Source: CBDFHV01 sp965247705 (lineage in GTDB: Bacteria > Pseudomonadota > Alphaproteobacteria > Rhodospirillales > CAMCUA01). Taken from it: a DNA stretch of 23,042 bases. Within the stretch, counting starts at the first letter, position 1. Every line of letters starts with the position of its first letter. The notes beneath the pieces are model-generated. The model did no database searches. It was not told where the DNA came from and saw only the letters and a list, made by a program, of their open reading frames with translations. Position numbers and translations under genes: made by a program. The stretch is taken from positions 1 to 23,042 of the forward strand of contig CBDFHV010000044.1 of NCBI GenBank assembly GCA_965247705.1, in the 5' to 3' direction. This document shows positions 16,601-23,042 of the stretch, in pieces.

Positions 16601-17782
16601 ATGTCCCCCTCGCCCCTTGCCCGTTTCAGGGTGCTCGATCTGACCCGCGCCCGTGCCGGGCCCACGGCGGTCCGCCAACTGGCCGACTGGGGCGCCGACG
16701 TGATCAAGATCGATCCTCCGGCATCCGTCGACGCGGGCAAGGGAATCGGCGGCGACCGCCATGGCTCCGATTTCCAGAACATCCAGCGCAACAAGCGGTT
16801 CATGACCCTCAACCTCAAGGCGCCGGAGGGCGTGGCCATCTTCAAACGCCTGGTCGAGGGGGTCGACGTGGTGGTGGAGAACTACCGGCCCGACGTGAAG
16901 AAGCGCCTCGGCATCGATTACGAAACCTTGCGCGCCGTCAATCCGCGCCTGGTTTACGGCAGCATCTCCGGGTTCGGCCAGGACGGCCCCTATGCGAAGC
17001 GTCCGGGCTTCGACCAGATCGCCCAGGGCATGGGCGGCCTGATGTCGGTCACCGGGCTGCCCGGCCAGGGGCCGGTGCGGGTGGGCGTTCCCATCGCCGA
17101 TCTGACGTCCGGCATGTACCTGGCCCTCGGCATCACCATCGCGCTCCTCGACCGGGAGGTGACGGGGGAGGGGCAGTGGGTCCGCACCTCGCTGCTGGAG
17201 GCCCAGATCGCCATGCTGGATTTCCAGGCCACCCGCTGGCTGATCGACAAGGAAGTGCCGCCCCAGGCCGGCAACAACCATCCCACCAGTATTCCCACCG
17301 GCACCTTCCGTACCCGCGACGGGCTGATCAACATCGCCGGCGGCGGCCAGACCATGTGGAATCGCCTGTGCGGCGTCCTCGAGGACGAGGACCTGCGCAA
17401 CGATCCCCGCTTCGCCGAAGACAAGCTGCGCTCGACCAATCGGGACCAGCTCAACGAAGCCCTGCAGCGCCATTTCGAGACCCAGGACAGCGCCCACTGG
17501 ATCGAGGCCCTGAACGCCGCCGGAATGCCGTGCGGTCCGGTCTATTCCATCGACCAGGTCTTCGACGATTCCCAGGTAAAGCACCTGAACATGCCGTGGC
17601 CGGTGGATCATCCTCTGCTCGGCCGACTGGAGCTTCTGGGTCAGGCGGTGACCATGAGCCGCTCGACCCCGCGGCCGACCACGCCGACTCCCGAACGGGG
17701 CCAGCATACCGACGCGGTGCTGAACGAACTGGGCTTCGACGACAAGACCATCGGGGACCTCAAGGCCCGCGCCATCGTGTAG
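16601..17782 (+). CDS. Class III (CaiB/BaiF-type) CoA-transferase
   Basis: Transfers CoA between acyl-CoA thioesters and free carboxylates. The product has 393 aa, normal for the family. The start RVLDLTRARAGPTAVRQLADWGADVIKID is the family's N-terminal signature. VVENYRPDVKKRLGIDYETLRAVNPRLVYGSISGFGQDGPY is the core motif, and D167 in PIADLTSGMY is the catalytic aspartate. C-terminal motifs such as AAGMPCGPVYSIDQVFDD are present. The specific acid (formyl, carnitine, itaconate, succinyl and so on) cannot be told. ATG at 16601 is chosen over the in-frame ATG at 16526 because the former begins at the family start and the latter lies in the promoter. It diverges from an MFS gene and converges, with a 17-base gap, on an Ldh2-type dehydrogenase. 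Confidence 0.92.
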   Translation: MSPSPLARFRVLDLTRARAGPTAVRQLADWGADVIKIDPPASVDAGKGIGGDRHGSDFQNIQRNKRFMTLNLKAPEGVAIFKRLVEGVDVVVENYRPDVKKRLGIDYETLRAVNPRLVYGSISGFGQDGPYAKRPGFDQIAQGMGGLMSVTGLPGQGPVRVGVPIADLTSGMYLALGITIALLDREVTGEGQWVRTSLLEAQIAMLDFQATRWLIDKEVPPQAGNNHPTSIPTGTFRTRDGLINIAGGGQTMWNRLCGVLEDEDLRNDPRFAEDKLRSTNRDQLNEALQRHFETQDSAHWIEALNAAGMPCGPVYSIDQVFDDSQVKHLNMPWPVDHPLLGRLELLGQAVTMSRSTPRPTTPTPERGQHTDAVLNELGFDDKTIGDLKARAIV

Positions 17783-17799
17783 GCCGCGATACTGGCGCG

Positions 17800-18852
17800 T
17801 TAATTCAGATCCAGCCGCGCGCCCAGGCCAAACCGGGCCGCCAGGTCGACGAGCTGCCCCCAGGTCTTGTCGTCCACCGGAATACCGTCGGCCTCGCGGT
17901 GAGTCGTGTTCCGGTGCTCCACTTCGCCGGGATACAGGACCTCCGCCACCCCTTCCGCAGCCGGCGTTTCCTTGAGGTAGCGGGCGAACGCGCTCACCTC
18001 CCGCCTGAACGCGTCAAGGGGGCGGAAGGCGGCAACGTTGAAACAGGCCATGAAGCAGCCGTCGTTGTGGCGCCCGGTAGGCTCGACGCCGAAGCCGAGG
18101 CCCGTCAGCAGCCCCGACAGCACCTCCACCATTGCCGACAAGCCGTAGCCCTTGTGGCCCTCCGAGCCGCCCAGGGGCAGGATGACCCCGCCGTCGTCCC
18201 AGTCGTTGGGGTCGGTGGTCTGACGGCCGTTCTTGTCCACCAGCCAGCCTTCGGGGATCCGCTTGCCCTGGGCGCTGGCCAGCATGATCTTGCCGAGCGC
18301 CGCGCCCGAGGTGGCCATGTCGATATAAAACGGCCCGTCGAGGTCCGACGGCACGGCGATGGCGATGGGGTTGGTGCCCAGGCGCGCCTCGCGGCCGCCG
18401 AAGGGAGCGACCGACTTCGGCGAACGGCCTGAATCCGCCGTCATTAGGGCGATCATGCCGGCGTCGGTGGCGCGGGTGGCGTAGGCGGCCAGGCGCCCGA
18501 TATGGCTTTGCCGGAACACCGTCGCGGCGGCGACGTTGGCCTTGCGCGCCTTGTTAATGGTCATATCCAGCACCCGCTCGGTGACCACGAAGCCGAAGCC
18601 CCAATGCCCGTCGACGACCGTGGTGGTCGGGCTTTCCTGGACGATTTCGAACGGCGCACCGGGGACGATGTGACCCTTGTCGATGCGGTCGATGTAGACC
18701 GGCACCTGAAGGACGCCGTGGGAGTCGTGGCCGGCCAGATTGGCGGCGACGCAGTAGCGGGCCACCGTGGCCGCCTCCTCGGGCGAGGCTCCGGCCCCCT
18801 CGAGCACGGCGGCGGCAAGGTCGCGCAAGCGGTCCGCGCTGACGGTGGGCAT
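17800..18852 (-). CDS. Malate/L-lactate dehydrogenase family (Ldh2-type) oxidoreductase
   Basis: A 350-aa NAD(P)H-dependent 2-hydroxyacid dehydrogenase of the malate/sulfolactate/ureidoglycolate family, which has a fold distinct from classic Rossmann LDH. Visible signatures are GHDSHGVLQVPVYIDRI (H45), FRQSHIGRLAAYA with the probable catalytic H115, LGTNPIAIAVP and the Gly-rich GGSEGHKGYGLSAMVEVLSG. The substrate may be malate, lactate, sulfolactate or another 2-oxoacid; sequence alone does not decide. ATG at 18852 has an excellent AGGAG six bases upstream. The gene diverges from the DAHP synthase gene across 211 bases and converges on the CoA-transferase. With the neighbouring transporter and CoA-transferase it could belong to carboxylic-acid breakdown, but the strands differ, so this is a weak inference. 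Confidence 0.88.
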   Translation of the reverse strand: MPTVSADRLRDLAAAVLEGAGASPEEAATVARYCVAANLAGHDSHGVLQVPVYIDRIDKGHIVPGAPFEIVQESPTTTVVDGHWGFGFVVTERVLDMTINKARKANVAAATVFRQSHIGRLAAYATRATDAGMIALMTADSGRSPKSVAPFGGREARLGTNPIAIAVPSDLDGPFYIDMATSGAALGKIMLASAQGKRIPEGWLVDKNGRQTTDPNDWDDGGVILPLGGSEGHKGYGLSAMVEVLSGLLTGLGFGVEPTGRHNDGCFMACFNVAAFRPLDAFRREVSAFARYLKETPAAEGVAEVLYPGEVEHRNTTHREADGIPVDDKTWGQLVDLAARFGLGARLDLN

Positions 18853-19003
18853 GGCGTGCTCCTGGCGGTACGGGGAATGTTCCGCCACCACGTTGCCCGG
18901 CTCCTCCCGCCGGGGCAAGGGGCGCCCGAACCCATGTGCGGGACGGGAGATCGAGATCCTTGGCCGATCCGGCCTATCATGGCGCGCCAACCCCCGGCGC
19001 CGG

Positions 19004-19032
19004 TTGAAATTCGGCCCTTTCGGGCGTATAGC
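19004..19032 (+). promoter_or_regulatory. Sigma70-type promoter of the DAHP synthase gene
   Basis: TTGAAA (19004-19009) and TATAGC (19027-19032) are spaced by 17 bases. Transcription would start near 19039, about 25 bases before the ATG, with GGGAGAGGG just upstream of the start. This leaves no room for a leader-peptide attenuator. Confidence 0.6.
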
Positions 19033-19063
19033 GGTGCCCTTGCGCGATCCTGGGAGAGGGACA

Positions 19064-20446
19064 ATGCCCAAGACTTGGAGCCCGGACAGTTGGGTCGGGC
19101 TGCCCGCGAAGCAGATGCCGGCGTACCCGGATGCCGATCGATTGGACGGCGTCACGGCGCGGCTGCGCGACTATCCACCCCTGGTGTTCGCCGGCGAGGC
19201 CCGCAACCTCAAGGCCCACCTGGCCAAGGTGGAGGCCGGTGACGCCTTCCTCCTGCAGGGCGGCGACTGCGCCGAAAGCTTCGCTGAATTCCACCCCGAC
19301 AACATCCGCGACACCTTCCGGGTGCTGCTGCAAATGGCCGTGGTGCTGACCTTCGGCGCCGCCCTGCCGGTGGTCAAGATGGGTCGGTTGGCCGGCCAGT
19401 TCGCCAAGCCCCGTAGCGAGGACACCGAGACCAAGGACGGGGTGACCCTGCCCAGCTACCGGGGCGACATGGTCAATGGCATGGGCTTCACGGCCGCGGA
19501 GCGGATCCCCGATCCGGAGCGTCTGGTCCAGGCCTACAACCAGTCGGCGGCGACGCTGAACCTGCTCCGGGCCTTCGCCCAGGGCGGCTACGCCGATCTG
19601 CACAAGGTGCACCAGTGGAACCTGGGTTTCGTCGAGGGTAGCCCCCAGGCCGCCCGCTATCGGGACTTGGCGTCCCGCCTGGACGAGACCCTGGCCTTCA
19701 TGGCCGCTTGCGGCCTGACCTCGGAAACCACGCCGCAGATACGCGAGACCGAGTTGTTCACCGCCCACGAAGCCCTGCTGCTGCCTTACGAGCAGGCCAT
19801 GACCCGCATCGACAGCACCTCGGGCGATTGGTACGACACCTCGGCCCACTTCCTGTGGGTAGGCGACCGCACCCGCCAGGTGGACGGGGCCCACGTGCAG
19901 TTTCTGCGCGGCATCGGCAACCCCGTGGGCTGCAAGGCCGGGCCGACCCAGACGCCGGACGAACTGCTGGGTCTGATCGATGCGCTGAATCCGAACAACG
20001 AGCCGGGACGCCTGACGGTGATCGCGCGCATGGGTCACGACAAGGTGGAGACCGTCCTGCCCGGCCTGTTGCGCGCCGTGAAGCGGGAAGGACGCCATGT
20101 CGTTTGGGTTTGCGATCCCATGCATGGCAACACGGTCAAGAGCGCCAATGGCTACAAGACCCGACCCTTCGACAAGATCCTTACCGAAGTGCGGGGCTTC
20201 TTCGCCGCCCACCGGGCCGAGGGCACCTGGGCCGGCGGCGTTCACTTCGAGATGACCGGCCAGGACGTGACCGAATGCGTCGGCGGCGCCAAGGCGATCA
20301 CCGAAGCCAACCTGTCCGACCGCTACCATACCCATTGCGATCCCCGCCTGAACGCCGAGCAGGCCCTCGAATTGGCCTTCCTGGTGGCGGAGATGCTCAA
20401 GGAAGGACGGGGCGGGCAGCAAGGTCGGCTGGCCGTCGCTTCCTGA
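19064..20446 (+). CDS. Class II 3-deoxy-7-phosphoheptulonate (DAHP) synthase
   Basis: Condenses phosphoenolpyruvate and erythrose-4-phosphate, the first committed step of aromatic amino-acid synthesis. The 460-aa length and motifs mark the plant/actinobacterial-like class II type, not E. coli AroFGH. These are LLQGGDCAESF with the metal-ligand C69, YNQSAATLNLLRAFAQGG, a GDRTRQVDGAHV loop, NPVGCKAGPT, VIARMGHDKVE, VWVCDPMHGNT, HFEMTGQDVTECVGG and DPRLNAEQALELAF. ATG at 19064 has GGGAGAGGG directly upstream. No extra N-terminal regulatory extension is present compared with the long mycobacterial form, so feedback control may differ. A nicotinate phosphoribosyltransferase-like gene starts 31 bases after the stop and may share the transcript. 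Confidence 0.95.
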   Translation: MPKTWSPDSWVGLPAKQMPAYPDADRLDGVTARLRDYPPLVFAGEARNLKAHLAKVEAGDAFLLQGGDCAESFAEFHPDNIRDTFRVLLQMAVVLTFGAALPVVKMGRLAGQFAKPRSEDTETKDGVTLPSYRGDMVNGMGFTAAERIPDPERLVQAYNQSAATLNLLRAFAQGGYADLHKVHQWNLGFVEGSPQAARYRDLASRLDETLAFMAACGLTSETTPQIRETELFTAHEALLLPYEQAMTRIDSTSGDWYDTSAHFLWVGDRTRQVDGAHVQFLRGIGNPVGCKAGPTQTPDELLGLIDALNPNNEPGRLTVIARMGHDKVETVLPGLLRAVKREGRHVVWVCDPMHGNTVKSANGYKTRPFDKILTEVRGFFAAHRAEGTWAGGVHFEMTGQDVTECVGGAKAITEANLSDRYHTHCDPRLNAEQALELAFLVAEMLKEGRGGQQGRLAVAS

Positions 20447-20477
20447 CCGCGCCCTGGGCCGCGACGCTCCTCATCCC

Positions 20478-21632
20478 ATGAACCGCCAGGGCAACGGCGC
20501 GGGGTCATGGCCCGGTCCGGACCAGGTCGCGGCCTGGACCGACTGCTACTTCGATAAGACCCGCGAGGCGGTGGCCCGCTTCGGTGACAAGTCCGTCACC
20601 TACGCCGTCTTCATGCGCCGTCCGGTGATCTGCGCGCCGCGCCTGATGGTCGACTGGCTGCGGTCGATCGCGCGTTCCCGCGGTACCGAATTCGAAATCG
20701 AACTGCAGTACGACGAAGGAGCGTGGGTGGGCGGCGGCGACCCGCTGCTTTACATCACCGGCTCCTTCCACGATTTGGTGGATCTGGAAACCCTCTACCT
20801 GCAGAAGCTCGGCGCCGCCTGCGTGGCCGCCAACAACGCCTACACCATGTGCTGCGACCTGCCGGAGGTGGCTTTCCTGGCCATGGATGCCCGCCATTGC
20901 GCCGGCACCGAGATGGCGGAGATGATGGCGTACGCGGCCTCCGTGGGATCGGCCGCGGCCAAAGCCCAGTCCAACGCCAAGGGGTTTGTCGGCAACGCCA
21001 ACGATGCCACCGCCCGCTACTTCGGCAACGAGCGGGGCCTGGGCACCATGCCCCACGCCGTGATCGGCTACGCCGGCTCCACCGTGCGGGCGGCGGAGAT
21101 GTTCGCCGAGACCTTTCCCGACCAGGAACTGACGGTTCTGGTGGATTATTACGGCACCGAGATCACCGACTCCCTGGCCGTCTGCCGGCGGTTCCCCGAT
21201 CTGGCGGCGGCCGGGCGGATCGGGGTGCGGTTGGATACCCACGGCGGCCGCTTCGTCGAGGGTCTGGACCCGGCCAAGTCCTATGCCGCGTTGGAACGTC
21301 ACGCGCCCCGCGCGGTGCGCCGCTACCGCAGCGAAACGGAGCTTCGCTACCTGGTCGGCACCGGGGTGACGGCGGCGGCCATCTTTCACCTGCGCGAGAA
21401 GCTCAACGAGGCTGGCTTCGACAAGGTCAAGCTGGTGGCGTCGTCGGGCTTCAACGTCGAAAAGTGCAAGGTGATGGCCGACGTGGACGCCCCCATTGAT
21501 CTGATCGGTACCGGCTCCTTCCTGCCGGAGCGCTGGCCCGAGACCTACGCCACCGCCGACATCGTCGCCTACGATGGCGTGCCGAGCGTCAAGGCCGGGC
21601 GCGAGTTCCTGCTGCGGCAACGGAAGCCCTGA
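20478..21632 (+). CDS. Nicotinate phosphoribosyltransferase-like protein
   Basis: A 384-aa protein of the nicotinate/quinolinate phosphoribosyltransferase fold, which links a pyridine base to PRPP in NAD salvage. Features seen are TDCYFDKT near the start (residues 21-28), DARHCAGTEMAE (137 on), GTMPHAVIGYAGS (189 on, with the conserved GT-x-H), VRLDTHGGRF (250 on), ASSGFNVEKC (321 on) and GTGSFL (344 on). These are the usual NAPRTase loop motifs in the usual order. The pattern is closer to the short, archaeal-like NAPRTases than to E. coli PncB, so the gene symbol is withheld. ATG at 20478 lacks a strong ribosome site. The stop is 15 bases from the stop of a convergent acetyltransferase gene. 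Cotranscription with DAHP synthase is plausible but without an obvious pathway link. Confidence 0.78.
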   Translation: MNRQGNGAGSWPGPDQVAAWTDCYFDKTREAVARFGDKSVTYAVFMRRPVICAPRLMVDWLRSIARSRGTEFEIELQYDEGAWVGGGDPLLYITGSFHDLVDLETLYLQKLGAACVAANNAYTMCCDLPEVAFLAMDARHCAGTEMAEMMAYAASVGSAAAKAQSNAKGFVGNANDATARYFGNERGLGTMPHAVIGYAGSTVRAAEMFAETFPDQELTVLVDYYGTEITDSLAVCRRFPDLAAAGRIGVRLDTHGGRFVEGLDPAKSYAALERHAPRAVRRYRSETELRYLVGTGVTAAAIFHLREKLNEAGFDKVKLVASSGFNVEKCKVMADVDAPIDLIGTGSFLPERWPETYATADIVAYDGVPSVKAGREFLLRQRKP

Positions 21633-21634
21633 AC

Positions 21635-21649
21635 GACGGGACGCCCGTC
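21635..21649. other. Short hairpin between convergent stops
   Basis: GACGGG-ACG-CCCGTC forms a perfect 6-bp stem, lying between the stops of the NAPRTase-like and GNAT genes and reaching into the GNAT stop codon. It could help end both transcripts, but no T-run follows, so terminator function is uncertain. Confidence 0.35.
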
Positions 21650-22178
21650 ACGCCGGGGACACGTCGTCGCCGGGGCCCAGCGCGCGCTGCATGACCACCA
21701 AATCGATCCAGCGTCCGAACTTGTAGCCCACGGATTGCAGGTGGGCGACCCGGCGGAAGCCCAGTTTGGCGTGGAGCGTGATCGAGGGATCGTTCGCGGC
21801 GCCGCCGATCACCGCCACCATCTGCCGATAGCCCAGGTCCCCACAGCGCGCGACGAGGGTCCCCAGCAGCGCGCCGCCGAGGCCCTGGCCGGTGGCGTCG
21901 GGGTCGACGTAAACCGTGTTCTCAACCGTGTAGCGATAGGCCGGACGGGGCCGGCAGGCCCCGGCGTAGGCAAAGCCCCGTACCGCGTCCCCTGCCGCCG
22001 CCACGATGTAGGGGTAGCCCCGGTCAAGGATCGCCCTTCGGCGCGCCGTCATCTCCGCCAGATCCGGCGCGGCCTCCTCGAAGTTGCCCGTGTCGTTGAG
22101 AACGTAGTGCGCGTAGATGCGCTGGATGGCCGCCATGTCGGCATCCGCCGAATCCCGGATCCCCGCCGCGCCGCTCAC
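21648..22178 (-). CDS. GNAT-family N-acetyltransferase (phosphinothricin-acetyltransferase-like)
   Basis: A 176-aa acetyl-CoA-dependent acetyltransferase. IRDSADADMAAIQRIYAHYVLNDTGNFEEAAPDLAEM is the family start seen in Pat/Bar/YncA-type enzymes, and YTVENTVYVDPDATGQGLGGALL gives beta4 and the acetyl-CoA pyrophosphate loop (motif A, about 95-103). NDPSITLHAKLGFRRVAHLQSVGYKFGRWIDLVVMQR is the typical C-terminal region. Such chromosomal homologues usually acetylate small amines such as methionine sulfoximine or amino-acid analogues; actual phosphinothricin resistance cannot be assumed. GTG at 22178 gives a 4-base GTGA overlap with the amidohydrolase-family gene upstream, so translation is likely coupled. 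Longer in-frame extensions would lie inside that gene and are rejected. Confidence 0.88.
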   Translation of the reverse strand: MSGAAGIRDSADADMAAIQRIYAHYVLNDTGNFEEAAPDLAEMTARRRAILDRGYPYIVAAAGDAVRGFAYAGACRPRPAYRYTVENTVYVDPDATGQGLGGALLGTLVARCGDLGYRQMVAVIGGAANDPSITLHAKLGFRRVAHLQSVGYKFGRWIDLVVMQRALGPGDDVSPA

Positions 22179-23042
22179 GGAGTCGCGGCGGCCGGGCGCA
22201 GGAGTTCCGTGTCGAGGCGCGTCAGCACCCGCATCAGGCCGGCCAGGCGCCGGGCCAGGACCGGCAGTTCGGCGGTCGGGCGGACCGCCAACTGGTCCAT
22301 GTAGAGGACTCGGTTGACCTCGATCTGAAGGGCATGCACGCCCTCGGCGGGGCGGCCATAATGGCGGGTGGTGAATCCCCCCGCGTAGGGAGTGTTGCGG
22401 GTCACCGCGAAGCCCTGGGACACGAGCGCCCGCTCCGTCGCATCGATTACCGCCCCGGCGCAGGACGTGCCGTGGCGATCGCCCAGCACCATGTCGACCC
22501 GCGACGGTCCCGGATCCCGGTCGATGACGCTGCCCACCGAAGGCATGGAGTGGCAATCCACCACCAGGCAGACCCCGAACCGGGCCCGGGTCTTCGCCAC
22601 CAGGCCGGCGAGGGCATCGTGATAGGGTCGATAGCAGGTTTCGATGCGGTGGATGGCCTCGGCGATGGGCAGCTTTTCGGGATAGATGTCCTCGCCGCCG
22701 GCCACCACCCGGGCGATGGTGCCGAGGCCGGCGGCGACCCGGGGCGAGCCGGTGTCGGCGTAGCCGGGCAGGGGCTCGGCGAACATGTTCGGGTCGAGCT
22801 CGAAGGCGTCCCGATTGGGGTCCACGTAGACCCGGGGAAAGAGGGCCTTGACCAGGGGCGCGCCGCATTCGGGCGCGGCGGCGAACAACTGGTCGACGAA
22901 GGCGTCCTCGGACCGGCGCAGGGTCACCGGGTCGAGGCGCGAGGTGGCGACGAAACTCGGCGGATAGTTGCGCCCGCTGTGGGGCGAGGCGAACACCACC
23001 GGCGCCGTCTGCTCGGCCGGTCGCGCGATGTCGAATGCCTGC
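22175..23042 (-). CDS. N-formylglutamate amidohydrolase-family protein (5' end outside window)
   Basis: At least 288 aa of a Zn-dependent amidohydrolase of the HutG/FGase type, which removes the formyl group from N-formylglutamate at the end of one histidine-degradation route. VVFASPHSGRNYP carries the first His of the metal site. VKALFPRVYVDPNRDAFELDPNMF, VVDCHSMPSVG, GDRHGTSC and FTTRHYGRP, HALQIEVNRVLYMD are all conserved in the family. The frame stays open to the window edge, where QAFDIARPAEQTAP precedes the core, so the true start lies beyond base 23042; the GTG at 22999 is an internal codon. No other hut genes are visible, so the substrate could be a different N-formyl or N-acyl amino acid. 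It is coupled to the GNAT gene by GTGA. Confidence 0.88.
   Translation of the reverse strand, partial: QAFDIARPAEQTAPVVFASPHSGRNYPPSFVATSRLDPVTLRRSEDAFVDQLFAAAPECGAPLVKALFPRVYVDPNRDAFELDPNMFAEPLPGYADTGSPRVAAGLGTIARVVAGGEDIYPEKLPIAEAIHRIETCYRPYHDALAGLVAKTRARFGVCLVVDCHSMPSVGSVIDRDPGPSRVDMVLGDRHGTSCAGAVIDATERALVSQGFAVTRNTPYAGGFTTRHYGRPAEGVHALQIEVNRVLYMDQLAVRPTAELPVLARRLAGLMRVLTRLDTELLRPAAATP

Noticed and set aside
16448..17707. N-terminal extension of the MFS protein by up to 420 codons
   Set aside because: The extension lies antisense to the CoA-transferase, lacks any domain, and the transporter begins normally at 16447.

Overview
The window looks like chromosomal DNA from a GC-rich alphaproteobacterium, probably a Rhodospirillales-type organism. 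That is inferred from protein style (GlmU, GlmS, a GabD-type dehydrogenase, glutathione reductase with a GGTCVIRGCVPKK active site, class II DAHP synthase), frequent GTG starts, 4-bp GTGA overlaps between coupled genes and promoters of the TTGACA-N17/18 type. No rRNA, CRISPR array, prophage or replication origin is visible. Most of the region is ordinary core metabolism; the accessory signals are an insertion sequence, a toxin-antitoxin pair and one palindromic repeat.

Left part (1-4431): a gene for a large MscS-family mechanosensitive channel is split by a complete 1743-bp IS1380-family element (755-2497). The element has 15-bp terminal inverted repeats, one intact 473-aa DDE transposase on the minus strand, and a 5-bp target duplication TTGAG. 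Removing the element and one TTGAG copy joins the two halves in frame into a 762-codon channel gene. A non-coding stretch follows (4064-4431) with a small stem-loop and a 107-bp inverted repeat whose arms each fold into their own hairpin.

Middle (4432-10643): on the minus strand lie tRNA-Val(CAC), with a well-formed promoter, and a TPR/methyltransferase-like protein. On the plus strand is a tight glmU-glmS pair for UDP-N-acetylglucosamine synthesis. It is followed directly by an MntA-HepT (nucleotidyltransferase/HEPN) toxin-antitoxin pair whose genes overlap by 14 bp.

Right part (10644-23042): a strong sigma70-like promoter precedes a gabD-like semialdehyde dehydrogenase, followed by gor, an Asp/Glu-racemase-family protein and a glyoxalase-like protein, all plus strand and closely packed. 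The last of these overlaps a convergent MFS transporter by 20 bp. The MFS gene diverges from a class III CoA-transferase across a 153-bp region with an operator-like symmetric sequence. Next come an Ldh2-type malate/lactate dehydrogenase (minus) and, divergently, a class II DAHP synthase with its own promoter plus a nicotinate phosphoribosyltransferase-like gene. At the right edge a minus-strand pair encodes an N-formylglutamate amidohydrolase-family protein (5' end cut by the window) and a GNAT acetyltransferase, overlapping by GTGA.

I did not find a convincing new multi-gene system. The best second looks are the precisely readable IS insertion, the nested-hairpin palindrome, the MntA-HepT pair attached to the glmUS operon, the TPR protein with a degenerate methyltransferase domain, and the symmetric element between the MFS and CoA-transferase genes.
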